From an uncultured Pelagibacteraceae bacterium (GTDB lineage Bacteria; Pseudomonadota; Alphaproteobacteria; Pelagibacterales; Pelagibacteraceae), in assembly GCA_902594705.1 (NCBI GenBank), contig CACJNI010000001.1, forward strand, positions 186,001-250,000: a stretch of DNA of 64,000 nucleotides, written 5' to 3'. A program made the translations under genes and the position numbers. Below the pieces are notes generated by a model, which had not been told where the DNA came from, made no database searches, and saw only the letters and a list, made by a program, of their open reading frames with translations. Positions 28,685 through 37,404 of the stretch are shown one piece after another. The first letter of the stretch is position 1; each line of letters opens with the position of its first letter.

Positions 28685-28701
28685 TTTGAATTTAATTCAA
28701 A
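28685..28701. promoter_or_regulatory. 17-nt palindrome upstream of the nucleoside ABC transporter
   Basis: TTTGAATT-T-AATTCAAA is a perfect 8-bp inverted repeat with a 1-nt centre, 64 nt upstream of the ABC ATPase ATG in a 138-nt divergent spacer. A weaker TTTG-TT-CAAA palindrome is at 28660-28669. Candidate operator for a purine or nucleoside-responsive repressor, or chance in AT-rich DNA. Confidence 0.35.
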
Positions 28702-28764
28702 TTTGAAAAGATAGGAAATTTTAAAGATTATTGAGTTATTGATTTATTATATTAAAGAAATGCT

Positions 28765-30264
28765 ATGGCAACAGACTTAAGAATATCAAATATATCAAAA
28801 ATATATCCAGGATGTGTAGCTAATGATAATGTATCTCTTCAATTTAAAAGTGGAAAAATATACGCACTTTTGGGAGAGAACGGAGCTGGTAAATCAACAT
28901 TGGTAAAAATTTTGTCTGGTGTGATAAGCCCAGATAATGGTGAGGTTTTTTTAAATGAAAAAAATTTAAAATTAAGTTCTCCACTCGATGCCAAAAAAAA
29001 TAAAATTGGAATGGTTTTTCAGCATTTCAATTTATTTGAAACTTTGTCAGTATTTGAGAACTTAAGTATAGATGCAACTGAAGATAACAAAAGTTTAAGG
29101 GTAAGAATAAATGAAATATTAAAAAAATATAACTTTAGTATTGACCTTGATGTTCCTGTATTAAATTTATCAGCAGGACAAAAGCAAAAAGTTGAGATTA
29201 TAAGATGCCTTTTAAGAAGCCCTAAAGTTCTAATCATGGACGAGCCTACATCTGTTTTGACTGAGCAAGAAACAGAAGAATTATTTATATCTTTAAAAAA
29301 ATTCTGTGATGAAGGAATATTAATTATTTACATTACTCACAAATTAAAAGAGGTTTTGTCTTTATGCGATGAAGTTGCAGTAATGCGAAAAGGTAAGGTA
29401 GTATCTGTTAGCCAAACACAAAATGAAAAAGTTGAAACTCTCGCAAGTAAAATGGTTGGTCAAAAACTAGCGAAAATTAAGAAAAAAATTAATACTTCCA
29501 AAAATAAAGATGAGATATTTAAAGTAAAACATTTAAATTTTTATAGCGATGATCCTTTTGAAACAAATTTAGTTAATCTAAATTTTTCTTTAAAGAAAGG
29601 AGAATGTTTAGGTATAGCGGGTATTTCTGGCAATGGTCAAAACGAACTCTTTCAAATTTTGAGTGGGGAAATAATTACACCTGATACATCAATCATTTTT
29701 CGAAATAAGGAAATTGCTAAACTAAATCCAAAGCAACGCCGTGAGTATTTAATGGCTTTTTCTCCAGAAGATAGAATATCTCAAGCAGCTGTACCTGAAT
29801 TAAAAATTTATGAAAACGTAGCTTTAAATAATTTCAAATCATCTAATTTTTTTGAGAAGGGTTTGGTAAATGAAAGAAAAATTAAAGAGCATTCTAAGAA
29901 AATATTATCTGATTTTTCAGTAAATACTGACAATGTTGAATTAAAAAGTCAATTTCTATCAGGTGGAAATTTACAAAAACTTATTTTAGGGAGAGAGTTA
30001 ATTACAGCTCCAGAATTATTAATTTGTTATAATCCAACATGGGGTCTCGATGTAGGTGCAATCAATTATATTCATGAAACGCTTATAAAAATTAATGATG
30101 AAGAAAAATCAACGATTTTAATTTCTACAGATACGGAGGAACTATTAAAACTTAGCGATAGAATTGCAGTTATTTATAAAGGTAAACTTTCAAAAATAAT
30201 GCCTTCGGTGGAAGTGACTCCAGAAAAATTAGGAATCCTAATGGGTGGAGGATCTATTGATTAA
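28765..30264 (+). CDS. nucleoside-type ABC transporter ATP-binding protein (BMP family)
   Basis: A 499-residue protein with two ABC cassettes. The first has Walker A GENGAGKST, signature LSAGQKQKVEI and Walker B VLIMDEPTS; the second has a degenerate Walker A GISGNGQNELF (no Lys), signature LSGGNLQKL and LLICYNPTWGLD. This tandem layout with one weak site is characteristic of the RbsA-like ATPases of BMP/nucleoside transporters (NupA/RnsB type). It powers the two permeases and BMP lipoprotein-like binding protein that follow. Confidence 0.93.
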   Translation: MATDLRISNISKIYPGCVANDNVSLQFKSGKIYALLGENGAGKSTLVKILSGVISPDNGEVFLNEKNLKLSSPLDAKKNKIGMVFQHFNLFETLSVFENLSIDATEDNKSLRVRINEILKKYNFSIDLDVPVLNLSAGQKQKVEIIRCLLRSPKVLIMDEPTSVLTEQETEELFISLKKFCDEGILIIYITHKLKEVLSLCDEVAVMRKGKVVSVSQTQNEKVETLASKMVGQKLAKIKKKINTSKNKDEIFKVKHLNFYSDDPFETNLVNLNFSLKKGECLGIAGISGNGQNELFQILSGEIITPDTSIIFRNKEIAKLNPKQRREYLMAFSPEDRISQAAVPELKIYENVALNNFKSSNFFEKGLVNERKIKEHSKKILSDFSVNTDNVELKSQFLSGGNLQKLILGRELITAPELLICYNPTWGLDVGAINYIHETLIKINDEEKSTILISTDTEELLKLSDRIAVIYKGKLSKIMPSVEVTPEKLGILMGGGSID

Positions 30265-31336
30265 AATTGAAAAAAGGAATGATGTTCCAACGACATTGTA
30301 TTTTTTTACTCCATTTATTGCAATCATTCTAACAATTATAGGTGGTGGTATTATTTTCTATACTTTAGGTTTTAATCCAATTGAAGCACTTAAGTTTTAT
30401 TTTATAACCCCTATTTCTAATTTATATGGTTTTAGTGAATTATTACTTAAAGCAACTCCATTATGTTTAATTGCTATTGGTTTATCATTTTGTTTCAAAA
30501 GTAATAATTGGAATATTGGTGCTGAAGGACAATTAACTTTTGGAGCAATTGTAGGAGGGGGGGTTGCTCTCTTATTTTATAATCAAGAAGGATTTTACAT
30601 TTTACCTTTAATTATTATCGCAGGAGCAATTGGAGGAATGATTTTTGCACTTATTCCTGCAATTCTTAAAACTTATTTTAATACTAACGAAATTTTAGTT
30701 AGTCTAATGTTAGTTTATGTCTCAAAGTTGATTTTAGATTACTTAGTGGTTGGTCCATGGAGTAATCCAGAGGGATTTAATTTTCCAGAGACAAGACAAT
30801 TTAGTGACTCTGCTAGAATGCCACTATTATTTGAGGGTTTAAGAATTCATGCAGGAATATTTATCGCTCTTGCAGCAGTCTTCGTTAGTTGGTTTGTGCT
30901 CTATAAAACTTATTTAGGTTTTCAGATTAAAGTGTCTGGTCTAAGTTTAAAAACTGCAAAATATGCAGGATTTAAAGGAAAGACAATGATTTTGATTGTT
31001 TTCATGATTAGTGGTGCTTGTGCCGGAATGGCTGGTGTTGGAGAAATTACTGGGCCTATTGGACAACTACATAGAATGATATCTCCAGATTATGGTTTTA
31101 CAGCAATTATTGTTGCTTTTTTAGGTCGTCTTAATCCATTTGGTATAATATTTGCGTCATTAGTAGTTTCTTTGACCTACTTAGGTGCAGAAACGGCTCA
31201 AATTTTTTTACAGATACCTCAATACACTGGTCAAGTATTTCAGGGTATGATCTTATTTTTCTTACTCGCATCTGATTATTTACTTTTTTTCAAAATTAAA
31301 TTTCAAAATTTTAATAAAAATGAGCTTAGACATTAG
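30257..31336 (+). CDS. nucleoside ABC transporter permease 1
   Basis: A 359-residue BMP-family permease with about eight to ten membrane segments, including GLSFCFKSNNWNIGAEGQLTFGAI, the typical NuxxGAEGQ motif. The GTG at 30245 is the longer option, but TTG at 30257 sits 5 nt after GGAGG (30247-30251) and starts the conserved hydrophilic N-terminus, so I prefer it. It overlaps the ATPase by 8 nt. Confidence 0.93.
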   Translation: MIKIEKRNDVPTTLYFFTPFIAIILTIIGGGIIFYTLGFNPIEALKFYFITPISNLYGFSELLLKATPLCLIAIGLSFCFKSNNWNIGAEGQLTFGAIVGGGVALLFYNQEGFYILPLIIIAGAIGGMIFALIPAILKTYFNTNEILVSLMLVYVSKLILDYLVVGPWSNPEGFNFPETRQFSDSARMPLLFEGLRIHAGIFIALAAVFVSWFVLYKTYLGFQIKVSGLSLKTAKYAGFKGKTMILIVFMISGACAGMAGVGEITGPIGQLHRMISPDYGFTAIIVAFLGRLNPFGIIFASLVVSLTYLGAETAQIFLQIPQYTGQVFQGMILFFLLASDYLLFFKIKFQNFNKNELRH

Positions 31337-32252
31337 TTTTATTGGTGTTTTAATAGGATCAATTATGGCATCTTCAGTGCCGCTAATTCTAGCTGCATCA
31401 GGTGAATTAATCACTGAAAGATCGGGCGTTTTAAATTTAGGTGTCGAAGGAATGATGATAATAGGAGCAATTTCTGGTTTTGCTTTAATGGTAATAACAG
31501 ATAACCTTTTTATTGCAATTATTGGATCAATGTTGTCTGGTGTTATAATTTCATTAATATTTGGATTTTTAACACAATCACTGCTGACAAATCATGTTGC
31601 AACAGGATTAGCATTAACAATTTTTGGTATTGGTCTTTCAGCAATGTTAGGAAAAAATTTTGTTGGTATTCCTGGAAAAGATTTTCCAATTTTATTTTCA
31701 AGTTTAAGAGAAAGTATTCCGTTTTTTGGTCCAATATTATTTGGACACTCTATAGTTTTATATTTTGCTTTTGCTTTACCATTTTTAACTAATTATTTTT
31801 TGAAAAAAACTAAATTAGGTTTAGTTGTTAGAGCTGTTGGCGATTCGCCTGTTTCGGCATCAAATCAAGGTATTAATGTTATTTTGGTTAGATACTGTTG
31901 TATTCTTTATGGAGGAGGCATGTGTGGTTTAGCTGGAGCTTATTTATCTTTAATATACACTCCACAGTGGATTGAGAATATGACAGCTGGAAGAGGATGG
32001 ATAGCTCTGGCTTTGGTTGTATTTGCAACCTGGAGTCCAATAAAAGTTTTAATTGGTGCAATAATTTTTGGCGGAATATCAATATTACAATTACATATGC
32101 AGGCTATTGGATTTAGAATTCCAGTTCAATTTTTAATTGCACTACCTTACCTGATGACAATAATAGTTTTAGTTGTAATCTCCCGCGATAGTAGAAAAAT
32201 AAAACTAAACACTCCAACTTCTTTGGGAAGAATATTCTATAAAGAAAAGTAA
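31320..32252 (+). CDS. nucleoside ABC transporter permease 2
   Basis: A 310-residue BMP-family permease with about nine to ten membrane segments. The GVLNLGVEGMMIIGA motif (equivalent to the NxGAEG motif of its partner) is near residue 40. It overlaps permease 1 by 17 nt, so the three cytoplasmic-membrane components are translated in one mRNA with nearly fixed stoichiometry. Confidence 0.93.
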   Translation: MSLDISFIGVLIGSIMASSVPLILAASGELITERSGVLNLGVEGMMIIGAISGFALMVITDNLFIAIIGSMLSGVIISLIFGFLTQSLLTNHVATGLALTIFGIGLSAMLGKNFVGIPGKDFPILFSSLRESIPFFGPILFGHSIVLYFAFALPFLTNYFLKKTKLGLVVRAVGDSPVSASNQGINVILVRYCCILYGGGMCGLAGAYLSLIYTPQWIENMTAGRGWIALALVVFATWSPIKVLIGAIIFGGISILQLHMQAIGFRIPVQFLIALPYLMTIIVLVVISRDSRKIKLNTPTSLGRIFYKEK

Positions 32253-32340
32253 TGTTAGCTATTCGAAAATAAACATTTTTTTTTTTATTTTTTTGATTAA
32301 CTTAAAAATATCATAAAAAAAAATTTAAAGGGGAAATCAA

Positions 32341-33405
32341 ATGTATAAAAACTTTTTGAGATACTTAATTTCTGCAATTTTTTTAATTACTTTTAGTATA
32401 AGTGCAAAAGCAGACTTTAAGGTTGGATTTGTTTACATCGGTCCAACAGGAGACCATGGTTGGACATACCAACATGATGAAGGAAGAAAAGCTGTTGAAG
32501 CTGCAGGGATAAAAACTACTTATGTGGAAAGTGTTAAATATGGTGCTGATGCAGAGAGAGTAATCAGACAACTTGCTCAATCAGGCCATGACCTAATATT
32601 TACCACTAGCTTTGGATATATGGATGCGACGAACAAAGTAGCCAAAGACTTTCCAAACGTGAAATTTGAGCATGCAACTGGATACAAGAGAGAACATTCA
32701 AATGTTTCAACATATTCTGCTAGATTTTACCAAGGAAGAACTATTTTGGGCCATATTGCTGGTAAATTAACAAAAACTAACACTATTGGCTACATAGCAT
32801 CATTCCCTATTCCTGAAGTTATAAGAGGAATAAACGCAATGACTTTAGCTGCTCAAAAAGTAAATCCTAATATCAAAACAAAAATAGTTTGGGTATTTAG
32901 TTGGTATGATCCTGGTAAAGAAGCCGAAGCGGCGCAAGCATTAATCGATCAAGGTGCAGACATCATAATGCAACATACAGATAGTACAGCTCCAGTCCAA
33001 ACTGCAGAAAAGGCAGGAATTTGGTCTTTTGGACAAGCAAGTGACATGCAGAGATTTGCTCCAAAATCAATTTTAACATCAATTATAGACGATTGGGCTC
33101 CTTATTATGTTGAAAGAGCGATTGCTGCAAGAGATGGAACATGGAGTCAGCAAGATACTTGGCATGGTCTAAAAGAAGGTATGGTTGCGATGTCACCATA
33201 TAACAAAGGAATGGGCGCTGATCTTGTTAAAGAAGCAGAACAGCTTCAAAAAGATCTAGCATCAGGAAAAATTCACTCTTTCACAGGTCCTATATACGAT
33301 CAAAAAGGTAACATCCTTGTTGCAGAAGGAAAAGTTGCTGACGATGGAATGTTATTAGGAATGAATGTTTATGTTAAAGGTGTAGAGGGAGATATTCCAA
33401 AATAA
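32341..33405 (+). CDS. BMP-family substrate-binding protein
   Basis: A 354-residue periplasmic binding protein of the BMP/Med family (PnrA-like). Residues 1-23 are a signal peptide (ending ISAKA), without a lipobox Cys, so it is a free periplasmic protein as in Gram-negatives. The VGFVYIGPTGDHGWTYQHDEG start, and FATTSFG-like loop DLIFTTSFGYMDA, are characteristic of this family. It has its own good ribosome binding site (AAAGGGG). Family ligands are nucleosides or purine-like compounds; the exact ligand cannot be told from sequence. Confidence 0.93.
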   Translation: MYKNFLRYLISAIFLITFSISAKADFKVGFVYIGPTGDHGWTYQHDEGRKAVEAAGIKTTYVESVKYGADAERVIRQLAQSGHDLIFTTSFGYMDATNKVAKDFPNVKFEHATGYKREHSNVSTYSARFYQGRTILGHIAGKLTKTNTIGYIASFPIPEVIRGINAMTLAAQKVNPNIKTKIVWVFSWYDPGKEAEAAQALIDQGADIIMQHTDSTAPVQTAEKAGIWSFGQASDMQRFAPKSILTSIIDDWAPYYVERAIAARDGTWSQQDTWHGLKEGMVAMSPYNKGMGADLVKEAEQLQKDLASGKIHSFTGPIYDQKGNILVAEGKVADDGMLLGMNVYVKGVEGDIPK

Positions 33406-33421
33406 TTTTAGATAAAAAATT

Positions 33422-33453
33422 AAAAAGGCTAACTAATTAAGTTAGCCTTTTTT
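33422..33453. terminator. bidirectional terminator between BMP gene and phosphoribosyltransferase
   Basis: A-run, GGCTAAC (33427-33433), 7-nt loop, GTTAGCC (33441-33447), then six T. A/T tracts flank both sides, so it can act for both convergent genes; the stop codon of the phosphoribosyltransferase lies in the T-run. Confidence 0.9.
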
Positions 33454-33988
33454 ATGAATGTTTTTTCTTTAAACCATTGATGTCTATTTCATCGTAATAT
33501 TCTGATGGTTGAACTATCCATGGATCACCATCTAGTAAAATTGGACAAAAATCTGGTGTAAAAGAAGAAGACTTTTTCTTCCAAAGGCAAGCTGTTTTAA
33601 TTTCTTCAATATGGTTTTTTACAGGAGCATATTTTTTTAACCATTTAATACTTTCATTCAAAGTAAGCCCAGTATCAGATAAGTCATCAACTAATAAAAC
33701 ATTTTTAAAATCTTCATTTTTAGCTATTGAGCTTATGTCTCTTGCAAAAATAAGTTCACCCTGTTTATTTTCTACAGTTTCTCCAGAATAACTTTGAATA
33801 ACAACATAAGCAGTGGGCAATTTAAATATTCTTGATAGCATATCAATTATAGGAGCTGCACCCCTCATTATTCCGACTAAAACAGATGGTTTGTAATTTT
33901 TTTCAATTGTTAGAGCTAACTTTTCAACTGCTAATTTATAATCTTCATAATTGATTATTAATTTTTCTGCCATAAAATTTGGTAACAT
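33452..33988 (-). CDS. purine (xanthine/guanine) phosphoribosyltransferase
   Basis: A 178-residue type I phosphoribosyltransferase converting a purine base and PRPP to the nucleotide. The PRPP loop VLLVDDLSDTGLTL is near residue 90, and GIMRGAAPIIDMLSRIF is the N-terminal flexible region. The C-terminal WIVQPSEYYDEIDI is like the XGPRT/Gpt-type aromatic substrate region. An alternative start is Met at 33973. Together with the BMP nucleoside transporter next door, a nucleobase salvage function is likely. Confidence 0.85.
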   Translation of the reverse strand: MLPNFMAEKLIINYEDYKLAVEKLALTIEKNYKPSVLVGIMRGAAPIIDMLSRIFKLPTAYVVIQSYSGETVENKQGELIFARDISSIAKNEDFKNVLLVDDLSDTGLTLNESIKWLKKYAPVKNHIEEIKTACLWKKKSSSFTPDFCPILLDGDPWIVQPSEYYDEIDINGLKKKHS

Positions 33989-34015
33989 AAAAAAAAAAAA
34001 TTAAAAAGGAGAATT

Positions 34016-34306
34016 ATGAAAGGTTACTGGATTGCAACTTACAGTGAAATTAAAGACCCTGAAAGAATGAAAAAATATGCAGATAAAGCAAAGGAAGCTG
34101 TATTAAAACATTCTGGAAAAATTTTAGCTCGTAGTGCTAATAACATTGCACTTGAGGGTAGAGAAATGGTTAGAATAGCACTTGCAGAGTTCCCTGACGT
34201 GGAAACTGCTAAAAAATGCTATGATTCTGAAGAATATGTTGAGGCAAGAACATATCTTAAAGACAATGTAATAAGAGAACATATGATATTTGAAGGAATG
34301 GAATAA
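34016..34306 (+). CDS. DUF1330 protein, paralogue 1
   Basis: A 96-residue ferredoxin-like-fold dimeric protein (DUF1330). Visible features are MKGYWIATYSEIKDPE at the start, the conserved REMVRIALAEFPDVETAKKCYDSEEY and the C-terminal HMIFEG. A GGAG-type ribosome binding site (AAAAAGGAGAATT) precedes the ATG. A 16-nt-spaced second copy follows. Function is unknown; related to antibiotic-monooxygenase-like (EthD/Dabb-like) folds. Confidence 0.85.
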   Translation: MKGYWIATYSEIKDPERMKKYADKAKEAVLKHSGKILARSANNIALEGREMVRIALAEFPDVETAKKCYDSEEYVEARTYLKDNVIREHMIFEGME

Positions 34307-34324
34307 CATAGAAAAGGGGCAAAT

Positions 34325-34621
34325 ATGAAGGCATATTGGGTGAGTTTGTATACAGAGATTTTAGACCAAGATAACTTAAAAAAATATGGTGAAAATGCAA
34401 TACCAGTTATAAAAAAATTTGGTGGAACTCCTGTAGTTAGAGGAGGAAAACTAAAATATTATAGTGGTGATAAAGTATTAAGAACCGTCATTTGGGAATT
34501 TCCCAGTTATGACAAAGCCATATCTTGTCATGACTCAGAAGATTATTTAAAAGCTTGGTCTTATGCAGAACAAACCACAAAAAGACATATGTTTATCGTG
34601 GAGGGCGCTAATACTGAATAG
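34325..34621 (+). CDS. DUF1330 protein, paralogue 2
   Basis: A 98-residue DUF1330 protein, clearly paralogous to its neighbour: MK-YW---Y-EI-D at the start, A--CHDSEDYLKAW and RHMFIVEG at the end. Divergence between the copies is considerable (roughly a third of positions identical by eye), so the duplication is old. The gene overlaps the convergent glycosylase by 14 nt. Heterodimer formation is possible. Confidence 0.85.
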   Translation: MKAYWVSLYTEILDQDNLKKYGENAIPVIKKFGGTPVVRGGKLKYYSGDKVLRTVIWEFPSYDKAISCHDSEDYLKAWSYAEQTTKRHMFIVEGANTE

Positions 34622-35234
34622 TATCATCATCAATTGAACGCCACAAATACCAAGTTGCAACAGAACAATATGGAGAAAATCTTTTTTGAAGTTTTTTTAT
34701 AAAAGTTTCAGGTGGAAAATATTTTTTTTTATAGTTATTTGATATTGCTCTTAATAATCCAATGTCCTGAATTGGCCAGATATTTGACCTATTATAAGTA
34801 AATAACAAAATCATCTCTGCTGACCATCTTCCTATCTGTCTTAAAGTTGATAGATATATAATGGCTTCTTCATCGTTCATTTTTGGAATTAATCTTGGAT
34901 TAAAAGTTTTATCTTTAAATTTTTGAGACATTTCCAAGATACCCCTTATTTTTTGACGACTAAGACCACATTTTTTTAGTTGCGATGTTTTTAGCTTGGA
35001 AACAGTTTTTGGATTAATTTTTTTTTTACATGCCAATTCAAATTTTTTAAAGACAGAGTCTGCGGCAGCAACACTTATTTGTTGTCCTATTATACTTTTG
35101 CATAAAGAATAAAAGACATCTTTTCTAGTAGTTAAATTATTATCTTTATATTTTTTAATCAATGATCTCATGATACTATCTTTTTTTGAAAGATGTTTTC
35201 TAGCTTTTGTCCAATATGGTGGTGCCTTACTCAT
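34608..35234 (-). CDS. AlkA-like DNA-3-methyladenine glycosylase
   Basis: A 208-residue HhH-GPD base-excision glycosylase. The SIIGQQISVAAADSVFKK segment, the helix-hairpin-helix LRQIGRWSAEMILLFTYNRSNIWPIQDIGL, and the catalytic Asp in PIQDIGL support AlkA-family assignment. It removes alkylated purines. It overlaps the upstream EamA permease by 8 nt. There is no Ada-type N-terminal domain and no iron-sulfur loop, so it is not an Endonuclease III/MutY protein. Confidence 0.88.
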   Translation of the reverse strand: MSKAPPYWTKARKHLSKKDSIMRSLIKKYKDNNLTTRKDVFYSLCKSIIGQQISVAAADSVFKKFELACKKKINPKTVSKLKTSQLKKCGLSRQKIRGILEMSQKFKDKTFNPRLIPKMNDEEAIIYLSTLRQIGRWSAEMILLFTYNRSNIWPIQDIGLLRAISNNYKKKYFPPETFIKKLQKRFSPYCSVATWYLWRSIDDDTIQY

Positions 35235-36108
35235 TTCTACTTACCGTTACTTGTTTATTTAAATATATTTCTCTTCGAAATATAATGATAGATGATATTA
35301 TTACCAGTGAAGCACCCATCAATGTTTTAATTGTAGGAATTTCATCCCAAATAAAATATCCAAAAGATATTGCAAATATTAATCCTAAATATTTAAGAGG
35401 TGTAACCAAAGAAACCTCAGATAATTTATAAGATTGACTTAAAAATAAGTTAGCTGTTCCTCCCAACAAGCCAATTGTACATAAAAGTAAAAAATCATTG
35501 AAAGATGGCATGATCCAACCAAATGGTATTGATAAAACTCCAACAATTGTAATTGCAAAAGAAAAAAAAAATGAGATTAACCAGACTGGTTCTGTGGATG
35601 AAAGTTTTCTAATTGTAATTGCAACGTAAGACATTCCAATACAAAAGATTATTGGAAATAAATAATAAATATTTAAGCTAGAAAATCCTGGTTGGGTAAT
35701 TACTAAAACACCAATAAAACCAACAAATACCGCGGCCCATCTATATACTCCTACTTTCTCACTTAGTAAAAATATTGATAGCAAAGTTGTAAATATAGGT
35801 GCAGCAAATGAAATACTTGTCACTGTTGCAAGTGGTAGGTTTCTTAATGCCAAAAATATTGCAGCTAAAGCTATCAGTCCTGAACAACATCTAATTAAAT
35901 GTAATCCTGGTCTATTTGTTTTGTAAAAATCTCTAAATCTTGTCATGGGAACTAAAAAAATAATTGGCAAAATACCAAATAGACCTCTAAAGAACATTAC
36001 CTGTCCAATTGGATAATCTGATGACCACTTGACTATTACATCCATAAATGAAAAGGCACATACTGATAAAAACATGTAAAAAAAGCCTAATTGATTTTTG
36101 GAAAGCAT
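35227..36108 (-). CDS. EamA/RhaT-family drug/metabolite transporter
   Basis: A 293-residue integral membrane protein with ten predicted helices in two five-helix halves (EamA repeats), including FRGLFGILPIIFLV and PLKYLGLIFAISFGYFIWDE, which are characteristic of the second repeat. The substrate is unknown; these transporters usually export amino acids, nucleosides or other metabolites. Translationally linked with the glycosylase by an 8-nt overlap. Confidence 0.85.
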   Translation of the reverse strand: MLSKNQLGFFYMFLSVCAFSFMDVIVKWSSDYPIGQVMFFRGLFGILPIIFLVPMTRFRDFYKTNRPGLHLIRCCSGLIALAAIFLALRNLPLATVTSISFAAPIFTTLLSIFLLSEKVGVYRWAAVFVGFIGVLVITQPGFSSLNIYYLFPIIFCIGMSYVAITIRKLSSTEPVWLISFFFSFAITIVGVLSIPFGWIMPSFNDFLLLCTIGLLGGTANLFLSQSYKLSEVSLVTPLKYLGLIFAISFGYFIWDEIPTIKTLMGASLVIISSIIIFRREIYLNKQVTVSRNE

Positions 36109-36142
36109 GATAATAACTTTAGATTAATTAAAATTTTTAGCA

Positions 36143-36589
36143 ATGGAAATAGCAACTTTAGCACTTGGATGTTTTTGGGGACCCGAAATAAAATTTAGCA
36201 AGTTAGATGGAGTAATAAATACAGAGGTTGGATATTGTGGAGGTAATACTGAGAAGACATCTTATAAAGAAGTATGTTATGGTGACACAAATCACGCAGA
36301 AGTAGTTAAGGTTGAATTTGACAATACTAAAATTTCTTATGAAGAAATAATAAGAAATTTTTTTGAATTTCATGATCCAACTACTTTAAACCGGCAAGGT
36401 CCAGATGTAGGTACTCAGTATAGAAGTGAAATATTTGTTCATGATGAAAATCAAAATAAAATCGCTAATAAAGTATTGAAAGAAATTAATGAAAAATTTA
36501 AGGGTAAAATCGTTACCAAAATTTCAAAATCAAAAAATTATAACAAAGCCGAAGATTATCATCAGAAATATTTGGAAAAAAGTTTCTAA
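36143..36589 (+). CDS. msrA: peptide methionine sulfoxide reductase A
   Basis: A 148-residue protein that reduces methionine-S-sulfoxide. The catalytic GCFWGPE motif (Cys at residue 10) starts the chain and YHQKYL (substrate-binding region) ends it. It is shorter than E. coli MsrA because the N- and C-terminal extensions are missing, which is usual in compact MsrA forms. The stop overlaps the start of sseA by 1 nt. Confidence 0.96.
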   Translation: MEIATLALGCFWGPEIKFSKLDGVINTEVGYCGGNTEKTSYKEVCYGDTNHAEVVKVEFDNTKISYEEIIRNFFEFHDPTTLNRQGPDVGTQYRSEIFVHDENQNKIANKVLKEINEKFKGKIVTKISKSKNYNKAEDYHQKYLEKSF

Positions 36590-37401
36590 TGTCACTTATA
36601 TCAACTGAGTGGCTAGAAAAAAATCTCTCAAATGTAAAAATAATTGATGGCTCTTGGCATATGCCTGCAACAAAAAGAAGTGGTAGAGAAGAATTTAATA
36701 AAGAGCATATACCAAATGCAATTTTTTTTGATATTGACGAAAATTGTAATAAATCAACCGACTTACCACATATGTTAACGAATATTAGTTCTTGGGAAAA
36801 TATACTATCATCTATGGGCATATCTAACAAAGACGAAATTGTGATTTATGATAATTCTGATGTTTTAAGTGCTTGTAGAGTATGGTTTAATTTAATTTAC
36901 TTTGGCCATGATAAAAAGAAAGTACATGTTTTAGATGGAGGTTTTAATAAATGGAAAAAAGAAAAAAGAATAACTTCGGATAATAATGAAATTATTCAAA
37001 CAACCAGCTACAAAGCAAAAGAAAATAATGAAATGGTTAAGAGTAAAGATCAGATTGACCAAAATATAATTAAAAAAAAATTTGATTTAGTTGATGCGAG
37101 AAGCAAAGATCGTTTTGATGGCATAACTCCAGACCCAAGAAAAAATGTAGGAAGTGGTTCAATACCTAATTCAATTTGCTTACCTTTTAAAACCCTTATC
37201 AATGACGATTTTACTTTTAAAAGTAAATCTGAAATTTCTTCTTATTTTAATGATTTATCTTTAAATGAACCATTAAATGTGGTGTTTTCGTGCGGTTCTG
37301 GCATCACAGCATGTGTTTTGGCACTTGCATATTCTCAAGTAAATAATAAGTATCTTCCAGTCATTTATGATGGTTCATGGGCTGAATATGGTAAAATATA
37401 A
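36589..37401 (+). CDS. sseA: 3-mercaptopyruvate / thiosulfate sulfurtransferase
   Basis: A 270-residue tandem rhodanese protein. The active-site loop FSCGSGITACVLALA, with the catalytic Cys around residue 231, is the CGSGxT motif typical of 3-mercaptopyruvate sulfurtransferase (thiosulfate sulfurtransferases usually have CRKGVT). The N-terminal domain has LISTEWLEKNL and GSWHMPA. Operon with msrA, suggesting sulfur or redox maintenance. Confidence 0.93.
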   Translation: MSLISTEWLEKNLSNVKIIDGSWHMPATKRSGREEFNKEHIPNAIFFDIDENCNKSTDLPHMLTNISSWENILSSMGISNKDEIVIYDNSDVLSACRVWFNLIYFGHDKKKVHVLDGGFNKWKKEKRITSDNNEIIQTTSYKAKENNEMVKSKDQIDQNIIKKKFDLVDARSKDRFDGITPDPRKNVGSGSIPNSICLPFKTLINDDFTFKSKSEISSYFNDLSLNEPLNVVFSCGSGITACVLALAYSQVNNKYLPVIYDGSWAEYGKI

Positions 37402-37404
37402 AAT

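Noticed and set aside
28627-28764. Purine riboswitch upstream of the nucleoside transporter
   Set aside because: No three-stem junction or conserved purine-riboswitch loop sequence is visible; only a palindrome is present.
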